From: Agromyces laixinhei
GTDB lineage: Bacteria > Actinomycetota > Actinomycetes > Actinomycetales > Microbacteriaceae
Length of the DNA: 64,000 nt
Assembly: GCF_006337065.1 (NCBI RefSeq)
Contig: NZ_CP040872.1
Coordinates: forward strand, 2,790,001-2,854,000
Reading direction: 5' to 3'
Shown here: piece by piece, positions 58,675-64,000 of the stretch
Position numbering within the stretch: the first letter of the stretch is position 1
Layout: the number at the start of each line of letters is the position of its first letter
The notes under the pieces: generated by a model
What the model was told of the DNA's origin: nothing
Databases searched by the model: none
What the model saw: only the letters and a program-made list of their open reading frames with translations
Made by a program: the position numbers and the translations under genes

Positions 58675-59916
58675 ATGGTCGACATCGTCAGTACAGCCCT
58701 CGCCCGCCGCATCGCACTGGCCGCGCAGGGGTTCGCGCGCCCGCTCCCCGCGGCCCCCGGCACACGCGCCGTCAACGGGGTCATCGATCGACTCTCCCTG
58801 CTGCAGATCGACTCGGTCAACGTGTTCGAGCGCAGCCACTACCTGCCGGCGTTCAGCCGGGTCGGCGCCTATGACCGCGCCGCGCTCGACCGCATCACCA
58901 CCGGGCGCCGGGGGCGCATGGTCGAGTACTGGGCGCACCAGGCCGCCTTCATCCCCCGTGAGCTCTGGCCGCTCTTCCACTTCCGCCGCGCGGCGTTCCG
59001 TGCCAATGGCAGCGATTGGGGCGGGTGGGTCGCTCAAGACGCCCCGCTGGCCGAGTGGCTCAGGGCCGAACTCGCGGCGAACGGCCCCATGCGGGCGAGC
59101 GAGATCGAGCACGACGCCAACGAACGACGGGGGCCGTGGTGGGGCTGGTCCGACGTCAAGCGCACGCTCGAGATGATGTTCCGCACCGGCGACGTCGTGT
59201 GCGTCGAGCGGCGACGTTTCGAACGCGTCTACGCGCTGCCCGAGCAGGCGCTGCCCGGCGAACTGCTCGACACCGCCCCGCCCGAGGCCGACGCGGTGCG
59301 AGAGCTCGTGGCGCTCGCGGCATCCGCTCAGGGCATTGCGACCGAGGCCGATCTCGCCGACTACTGGCGCATGAAGCGTGCCCCCGTGCGGCAGGCCATC
59401 ACCGAGCTCGAAGAGGCCGGAGTGCTGCTGCCGGTCGAGGTTCCCGGGTGGAAGACCGGGGCGCGTCAGACACCGGCCTGGTTGCATCGCGACGCGAAGC
59501 GGCCGCGCCGCATCGAGACCGCCGCGGTGCTCTCGCCGTTCGACCCGGTCGTGTGGTTCCGTCCGCGCACCGAGCGGCTGTTCGACTTCCACTACCGCAT
59601 CGAGATCTACACGCCCGAGCCCGACCGCAAGTTCGGGTACTACTCGCTGCCCGTGCTCATGGACGACCGCGTGGTCGGTCGGGTCGACCTGAAGAGCGAC
59701 CGGCAGGCCGGGGTACTGCGCGTGCAGTCGGCCTGGGCCGAGCCGGGGGCGCCGGCCGACACCGCAGCACGGCTCGTGCCGGTGCTGTGGCGAGCAGCCG
59801 CCTGGCAGGGTCTCGACGACGTGACCGTCACCGGGCGGGGTGACCTCTCCCCTGCCCTTGCTGCCGAGCTCGGCGCAGACGATCCAGCAGCGACGGCAGC
59901 TCACCCATGGCCGTGA
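58675..59916 (+). CDS. YcaQ/AlkZ-family DNA glycosylase
   Basis: 413 residues from the ATG at 58675. Winged-helix (HTH_42) architecture with the catalytic motif Q-I-D in LLQIDSVNVFERSHYLPAFSR, the Q-x-D form seen in YcaQ. The aromatic segments VEYWAHQAAFIP, LSPFDPVVWFRPRTERLFDFHY and YYSLPVLMDDRVVGRVDLKSDR are conserved. These enzymes unhook interstrand crosslinks and remove alkylated bases. Its last 89 bases overlap the convergent HAD gene. Confidence 0.9.
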   Translation: MVDIVSTALARRIALAAQGFARPLPAAPGTRAVNGVIDRLSLLQIDSVNVFERSHYLPAFSRVGAYDRAALDRITTGRRGRMVEYWAHQAAFIPRELWPLFHFRRAAFRANGSDWGGWVAQDAPLAEWLRAELAANGPMRASEIEHDANERRGPWWGWSDVKRTLEMMFRTGDVVCVERRRFERVYALPEQALPGELLDTAPPEADAVRELVALAASAQGIATEADLADYWRMKRAPVRQAITELEEAGVLLPVEVPGWKTGARQTPAWLHRDAKRPRRIETAAVLSPFDPVVWFRPRTERLFDFHYRIEIYTPEPDRKFGYYSLPVLMDDRVVGRVDLKSDRQAGVLRVQSAWAEPGAPADTAARLVPVLWRAAAWQGLDDVTVTGRGDLSPALAAELGADDPAATAAHPWP

Positions 59917-60556
59917 ACGTCGTCACGGCGCCGGCCGCGACCAGTGCCGCCGGTGACGTGCTCGTCGGGCCGTCCGGGGTGAAGCCGAACACCGACGCAC
60001 CCGCTGCGACCCCGGCGGTCACGCCCGCGACCGAGTCCTCGACCACGGCCACCGTTGCCGGATCGACGCCGAGCGAGTCGGCCGCCGCGAGGTAGACATC
60101 GGGAGCCGGCTTGGTTCGCGCGACCTCCATGCCGCTGAAGACCCGGTTCCCGAACGCCCTGTCGAGCCCGGTCGCACGGAGCTGGAACTCGACCTTCGCA
60201 CGGTCGGCGCCGGTCACGCACGCGAAGCGATCGCCGACCCGCTCGCGAACCCCCTCGATCGCCTCGAAGATTCCGTCGACGGCCTCCAGCCCGCCGCGCA
60301 GTGCCTCGTTCCGTCGTTCTCGGAACTCGTCGAGCCATGCCTCGTCGATGCGAACACCGGTGTGCTGCTCGATGATCCGCCACTCGTCTTTCAGCCCACG
60401 CCCGATGAAGCGCCTGACGCACTCCTCGTCGGTGATCTCCCAGCCGAGCTCGTGCAGCATCCCGTGCAGGACTCGGTTGGTGATGGGCTCGGAGTCGACG
60501 AGAACTCCGTCGCAGTCGAAGAGCACGGCGGAGAACGGGGCGTGGTGATCTGACAT
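59828..60556 (-). CDS. HAD superfamily phosphatase
   Basis: 242 residues. Motif I FDCDGVLVDSEPITN, motif II CVTGAD, the lysine in RTKPAPDVYLAAA, and motif IV VVEDSVAGVTAG define a beta-phosphoglucomutase or phosphoglycolate-phosphatase-like HAD enzyme. The substrate is unknown. The C-terminal 29 codons overlap the YcaQ gene on the opposite strand. Confidence 0.9.
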   Translation of the reverse strand: MSDHHAPFSAVLFDCDGVLVDSEPITNRVLHGMLHELGWEITDEECVRRFIGRGLKDEWRIIEQHTGVRIDEAWLDEFRERRNEALRGGLEAVDGIFEAIEGVRERVGDRFACVTGADRAKVEFQLRATGLDRAFGNRVFSGMEVARTKPAPDVYLAAADSLGVDPATVAVVEDSVAGVTAGVAAGASVFGFTPDGPTSTSPAALVAAGAVTTFTAMGELPSLLDRLRRARQQGQGRGHPAR

Positions 60557-60576
60557 CGCGCGACCACACTACCGCT

Positions 60577-60598
60577 CCGGGCGGCACCTGCCGCCCGG
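60577..60598. terminator. Terminator hairpin after htpX
   Basis: CCGGGCGGCA (60577-60586) and TGCCGCCCGG (60589-60598) form a perfect 10-base stem with a 2-base loop, 11 bases beyond the htpX stop on the minus strand and before the HAD gene start. Confidence 0.85.
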
Positions 60599-60609
60599 GC
60601 TCGCACAGC

Positions 60610-61485
60610 CTAGAACGCGCCGCCCATCTGCTCGAGTCGCTTGATGCGCTCGGCGATCGGAGGGTGCGTGGCGAAGAGCTTGTCCATGACGCCGGGCTTC
60701 AGCGGGTCGGCGATCCAGAGGTGCGCCATCGACGAGTTCTGCCGCTTCATGGGGCGCCCGTAGGCTTCGAGCTTCTCGAGGGCGCTGGCGAGCGCGTCGG
60801 GGTGCCTGGTGGTCATCGCGCCCGTGGCATCCGCGAGGTATTCACGCTGGCGAGAGACGGCGAGTTGCACGAGGCTCGCGACGAGCGGGGCGATGAGCAT
60901 CGCGACGAGACCGAAGATCATGACGATCGGGTTGCCGTTGTTGTTGCCGCGACCGAAGAACGCCATGCGCACGAGCATGTCGGAGATGAAGCCGACGGCG
61001 ACGACGAGGCCGAACACGATCATCGAGAGCCGGATGTCGTAGTTGCGCACGTGGCCGAGCTCGTGGGCCATGACGCCCTCGAGCTCGGCGTCGTCCATGA
61101 TCTCGAGGAGGCCGGTCGTCGCTGCGACCACCGCGTGCTCGGGGTCACGGCCGGTCGCGAAGGCGTTGGGCGCGGGGTCTGAGATGACGAACACGCGCGG
61201 CATCGGGGTGCCGGTCGTGATCGAGAGGTTCTCGACGGTGCGCCAGAGACGCGGGTGATCGGCCTTCGAGTGCAGCTCGACCGCTCCCGACATCGAGAGC
61301 GCCTGCCGGTCGGCCGTGAAGTACTGGAACAGCGCGTACGCGCTCGCGATCACCACGGTCACGATGACGATCGTGATGTTCTGGTAGATCGCCGCCGCCA
61401 GCCATCCCAGCCCGCCGATGATGGCGAGGAAGAACAGGATGATGAAGACCGTGTTGCGCTTGTTCTTGGCTATCGCGCGGTACAA
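60610..61485 (-). CDS. htpX: M48 family zinc metalloprotease (HtpX-like)
   Basis: 291 residues. Two membrane helices near the N-terminus and two more in the middle; the zinc site is VMAHELGHVRNYD (HExxH) with the third ligand Glu in QREYLADATGAM. Membrane-protein quality control by cleavage of damaged proteins is the family role. The start is TTG 61485 with AAGGG upstream. It follows lemA by 9 bases; LemA-HtpX pairs are common. Confidence 0.94.
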   Translation of the reverse strand: MYRAIAKNKRNTVFIILFFLAIIGGLGWLAAAIYQNITIVIVTVVIASAYALFQYFTADRQALSMSGAVELHSKADHPRLWRTVENLSITTGTPMPRVFVISDPAPNAFATGRDPEHAVVAATTGLLEIMDDAELEGVMAHELGHVRNYDIRLSMIVFGLVVAVGFISDMLVRMAFFGRGNNNGNPIVMIFGLVAMLIAPLVASLVQLAVSRQREYLADATGAMTTRHPDALASALEKLEAYGRPMKRQNSSMAHLWIADPLKPGVMDKLFATHPPIAERIKRLEQMGGAF

Positions 61486-61494
61486 CGCCGACCC

Positions 61495-62061
61495 TTAGAA
61501 CTGCACGCGCGGCGGTTCTGCGATCGCCGCGGGCTCCGTGACTTCGAAGAAGTCGCGCTCGTGGAAGCCGAGGCCGCGCACGAACAGGGTGTTCGGGAAG
61601 ACCTTGATCTTCGTGTTGAGCTCGCGCACGCCGCCGTTGTAGAACCGTCGGGACGCCTGGATCTTGTCTTCGGTGTCGACGAGCTCGGCCTGCAGCTGCA
61701 GGAAGTTCTGGCTGGCCTGCAGCTGCGGGTACGCCTCTGCGACCGCGAAGATCGACTTCAACGCCTGCTGCATGTGGTTCTCGGCGGCACCGGCTTCGGC
61801 CGGGCCCTGCGCCGACAACGTCTCGGCGCGCGCCTTCGTGACGGACTCGAAGACCGATCTCTCGTGCGCGGCGTAGCCCTTGACCGCCTCGATGAGGTTC
61901 GGGATCAGGTCGGCACGACGCTTCAGCTGCACCGTGATGTCGCTCCACGCCTCGTCGACCCGCACGTTCAGCGTGACGAGGGAGTTGTAGGTCGCCCAGA
62001 GGTAGATGCCGATGATCACCACGAGCGCGACGACGATGATGACGGGGATGAGCCATTCCAT
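61495..62061 (-). CDS. lemA: LemA family protein
   Basis: 188 residues from the ATG at 62061, behind AGGAG. One N-terminal helix (3-24) anchors a long helical bundle with TYNSLVTLNVRVDEAWSDITVQLKRRADLIPNL, in outline, and the conserved RFYNGGVRELNTKIKVFPN. Function is unclear, but it is usually paired with a membrane protease, as here with htpX. Confidence 0.94.
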   Translation of the reverse strand: MEWLIPVIIVVALVVIIGIYLWATYNSLVTLNVRVDEAWSDITVQLKRRADLIPNLIEAVKGYAAHERSVFESVTKARAETLSAQGPAEAGAAENHMQQALKSIFAVAEAYPQLQASQNFLQLQAELVDTEDKIQASRRFYNGGVRELNTKIKVFPNTLFVRGLGFHERDFFEVTEPAAIAEPPRVQF

Positions 62062-62189
62062 GGCACGGACTCCTAAGCGCTGAGCGATGTTTGCTGTGAG
62101 GTCGAGTGTACCGAGCAACCCTCGGTGCGAGCTGGGCTTCCCATGAGACTCGGAGGAAACCGGAGGGGCCTCTCCGGGCGAATACGGCG

Positions 62190-62218
62190 TTGACAGCGTG
62201 GCGCACGCGGCGAATGAT
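62190..62218 (+). promoter_or_regulatory. Promoter of the ABC exporter operon
   Basis: TTGACA (62190-62195), 17-base spacer, AATGAT (62213-62218). The ATG at 62226 lies 8 bases after the -10, where transcription should start, so the mRNA is probably leaderless. Confidence 0.8.
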
Positions 62219-62225
62219 TCAGCAC

Positions 62226-63011
62226 ATGACGACGAATTCGGATGCCGCGGCCGCAGCAGCGCCCGGCGCCGCGGTCATCGTGCAGAACCTGACGGTGGTT
62301 CGCGGCGCCACGCCGGTGCTCGACCGGCTCTCGCTCGCCGTGCCACGCGGCCGCATCATCGGGCTGCTGGGTCCGAGCGGCAGCGGAAAGACGACGCTCA
62401 TGCGTGCGATCGTGGGCGTGCAGATCGTGAAGTCCGGCACGATCGAGGTGCTCGGCCTCCCGGCGGGGAGCCGGCCCCTCCGCACCCGCATGGGGTACGT
62501 CACCCAGCAGGCGAGCGTGTACGACGACCTCTCGGTGCACCAGAATCTCGCGTACTTCCGTCGCATCCTCGGCGCACCGGCATCCGATGTCGACCGCGTC
62601 ATCGAACGCACCGAGCTCGGCGCGGTCGCCGGCCGACTCGTGGGCTCGCTCTCGGGCGGGCAGCGCAGCCGGGTCTCATTGGCCGCTGCGCTGCTCGGCG
62701 CACCGCAAGTGCTCGTGCTCGACGAGCCCACCGTCGGGCTCGACCCGGTGCTCCGCGTCGAATTGTGGGCGCTGTTCCGCAGCCTCGCCGACGACGGGGC
62801 GACGCTCCTCATCTCGAGCCACGTCATGGACGAGGCGAAGCGGTGCGATCGTCTCCTGCTCCTCCGCGAGGGTGCGCTGCTCGCCGACGACACCGTGCAG
62901 GGCGTACTGCAGGTGACCGGCACCGATGACGTCGAGCAGGCGTTCCTCCGCCTCATCGAGCGAGGCGAGCCCCACCTCCGGCCCGCGAGCGAACCGGAGC
63001 CGCTGCGATGA
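62226..63011 (+). CDS. ABC-2 type exporter, ATP-binding protein
   Basis: 261 residues from the ATG at 62226. Walker A LLGPSGSGKTTLMRAI, Q-loop GYVTQQASVYDDLSV, signature SLSGGQRSRVSLA, Walker [14 protein letters not shown], and ISSHVMDEAKRCD. Its partner is the permease that overlaps by 4 bases (ATGA). It belongs to the group exporting drugs or antimicrobial compounds; the substrate is unknown. Confidence 0.94.
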   Translation: MTTNSDAAAAAAPGAAVIVQNLTVVRGATPVLDRLSLAVPRGRIIGLLGPSGSGKTTLMRAIVGVQIVKSGTIEVLGLPAGSRPLRTRMGYVTQQASVYDDLSVHQNLAYFRRILGAPASDVDRVIERTELGAVAGRLVGSLSGGQRSRVSLAAALLGAPQVLVLDEPTVGLDPVLRVELWALFRSLADDGATLLISSHVMDEAKRCDRLLLLREGALLADDTVQGVLQVTGTDDVEQAFLRLIERGEPHLRPASEPEPLR

Positions 63012-63742
63012 ACCTCTCACGCACGTTCGCGACCGCCGGTCGCGTGCTCGGCCAGATCCGCCACGACCCCCGCACGATCGCGCTCCTCCTCGTGGTGCCG
63101 AGCCTGCTCATCGGCCTCGTCGCCTGGATCTTCGTCGACACCGACCTCTTCACCGACATCGGCCCGGCGATGATCGCGCTCTTCCCGTTCATCGTGATGT
63201 TCCTCGTCACGAGCATCTCGACGCTCAGGGAACGCCGCAGCGGCACCCTCGAACGGCTCCTCTCGATGCCGATGGGCAAGGGCGACTTCATCCTCGGCTA
63301 CGCGCTCGCGTTCGGTCTCCTCGCCGTGTTCCAGACGGCGATCGCCGTGTCGTTCGCCGTCTGGGTCTGCGGGCTCGAGATCGAGGGCTCGATCTGGCTG
63401 CTCTTCGCCGTCGCGGTCGCCGACGCCCTGCTCGGCACCTCCCTCGGACTCCTCGCGAGCGCGTTCGCGCGCTCGGAGTTCCAGGTCGTGCAGTTCATGC
63501 CGCTCATCGTCTTCCCGCAGATCCTGCTCGGCGGCATCTTCATCCCGCGCGATCAGCTGCCCGAAGCGCTCGAGGTCATCAGCGAGTGGCTGCCACTGAG
63601 CTTCGCGATCGATGCACTGCAAGCCGTCGCTGCCGACTCCGAGAGCGCGGCGTGGATCGCGGCGAAGCTCGCCGTGATCATCGCGTGGATCGTCGGGTCG
63701 ATCGTGCTCGGCTCGGTCACGCTGCGCCGGCGGACTCCCTAG
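63008..63742 (+). CDS. ABC-2 type exporter, permease
   Basis: 244 residues with six membrane helices and the ABC-2 signature FMPLIVFPQILLGGIFIPRDQLPEALEVISEWLPLSF in outline. TSISTLRERRSGTLERLLSMP is the coupling segment. Forms the transporter with the preceding ATPase. Its 3' end overlaps the convergent oxidoreductase gene by 26 bases. Confidence 0.93.
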   Translation: MNLSRTFATAGRVLGQIRHDPRTIALLLVVPSLLIGLVAWIFVDTDLFTDIGPAMIALFPFIVMFLVTSISTLRERRSGTLERLLSMPMGKGDFILGYALAFGLLAVFQTAIAVSFAVWVCGLEIEGSIWLLFAVAVADALLGTSLGLLASAFARSEFQVVQFMPLIVFPQILLGGIFIPRDQLPEALEVISEWLPLSFAIDALQAVAADSESAAWIAAKLAVIIAWIVGSIVLGSVTLRRRTP

Positions 63743-64000
63743 CCGTGTCGTCGGCAACGATGTCGGCCGCGACACCGTCGCCGAGCACGTGATCGAGGTA
63801 GGCGTTCGAGAATCGGCGATCGGGATCGAGCTCATCGCGCACCCGCAGGAAGTCGTCGAACCGGGGGTACACCTCGCGCAGCGACTGCGCGTTCTGGGTG
63901 TGCAGCTTGCCCCAGTGCGGCCGGCCGCCGTAGCCGCGCATGATCTCCTCGACGCCCGCGAAGTACTCGCGGTGGTTCTCACGGAAGTAGCGGTGCACGG
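63717..64000 (-). CDS. FAD-linked oxidoreductase, C-terminal part (continues past the window)
   Basis: The last 94 or so residues of a VAO-family sugar-lactone oxidase: GGRPHWGKLHT, then YPRFDDFLRVRDELDPDRRFSNAYLDHVL, the usual end of D-arabinono-1,4-lactone or xylitol oxidases. The FAD-binding half lies beyond base 64000. The tail after VLG is a 25-residue Ala/Asp extension. Confidence 0.85.
   Translation of the reverse strand, partial: VHRYFRENHREYFAGVEEIMRGYGGRPHWGKLHTQNAQSLREVYPRFDDFLRVRDELDPDRRFSNAYLDHVLGDGVAADIVADDTARESAGAA

Overview
The window is 64 kb of very GC-rich DNA. Long open frames occur on both strands, GTG and TTG starts are frequent, many genes overlap by 4 bases (GTGA or ATGA), and several starts look leaderless. 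The gene content (NrtR-controlled NAD operon, DUF4307 and DUF4245 proteins, PIN-PhoH protein, CsbD protein, glycine-cleavage operon with a tandem riboswitch) points to a high-GC actinobacterium. Microbacteriaceae (an Agromyces-like organism) is my best guess; no rRNA or tRNA is present to confirm it. Most of the window is ordinary chromosome; roughly 29.2-34.8 kb is an accessory, partly decayed region.

Layout: 0.3-5.1 kb holds gcvT-gcvH-gcvP on the minus strand behind a tandem glycine riboswitch. 5.1-7.7 kb holds a membrane-anchored multicopper oxidase and a small membrane partner. 7.9-13.7 kb is an NAD biosynthesis operon, nrtR-nadA-nadB-nadC-cysteine desulfurase plus a small acidic protein, preceded by a perfect palindrome that is the likely NrtR operator. 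13.8-22.4 kb carries an MFS exporter, a substrate-binding/VWA protein, a phosphoribosyltransferase, a PrmC-like methyltransferase, a Ddn-like protein, an ABC-F ATPase and an acetyltransferase. 22.4-27.5 kb has two Fpg/Nei glycosylases flanking a secreted protein and an ECF sigma factor with a membrane partner, then a CsbD protein. A glutaminase lies at 27.9-29.2 kb.

The most unusual region is 29.2-34.9 kb. Four copies of a sequence matching the 3' end of ychF (27 of 27 bases identical between the copy at 31.73 kb and the resident gene at 34.83 kb) lie in the same orientation and divide the region into short modules. These carry a VapBC pair, a frameshifted alpha/beta hydrolase with a RelE/Phd pair, and a two-HTH MerR regulator divergent from a DUF6194-type gene. 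To the left are a HEPN-like gene with a frame break, a methyltransferase pseudogene and a truncated reading frame. The simplest reading is repeated site-specific integration at the ychF 3' end, giving a cassette-like array rich in toxin-antitoxin modules. No recombinase is visible in the window, so the enzyme, if any, acts from elsewhere.

34.8-64 kb returns to core genes: ychF, a DEDDh exonuclease, rmuC, an MFS transporter, glpX with a broken second glpX and a class II aldolase (gluconeogenesis), ispH, xseAB, carbonic anhydrase, fumC, PIN-PhoH, uppS, a hemolysin III protein, greA, ilvA, an AI-2E family permease, a YcaQ-type glycosylase, a HAD phosphatase, lemA-htpX, an ABC-2 exporter with a clear promoter, and the 3' end of an FAD-linked oxidoreductase at the right edge.
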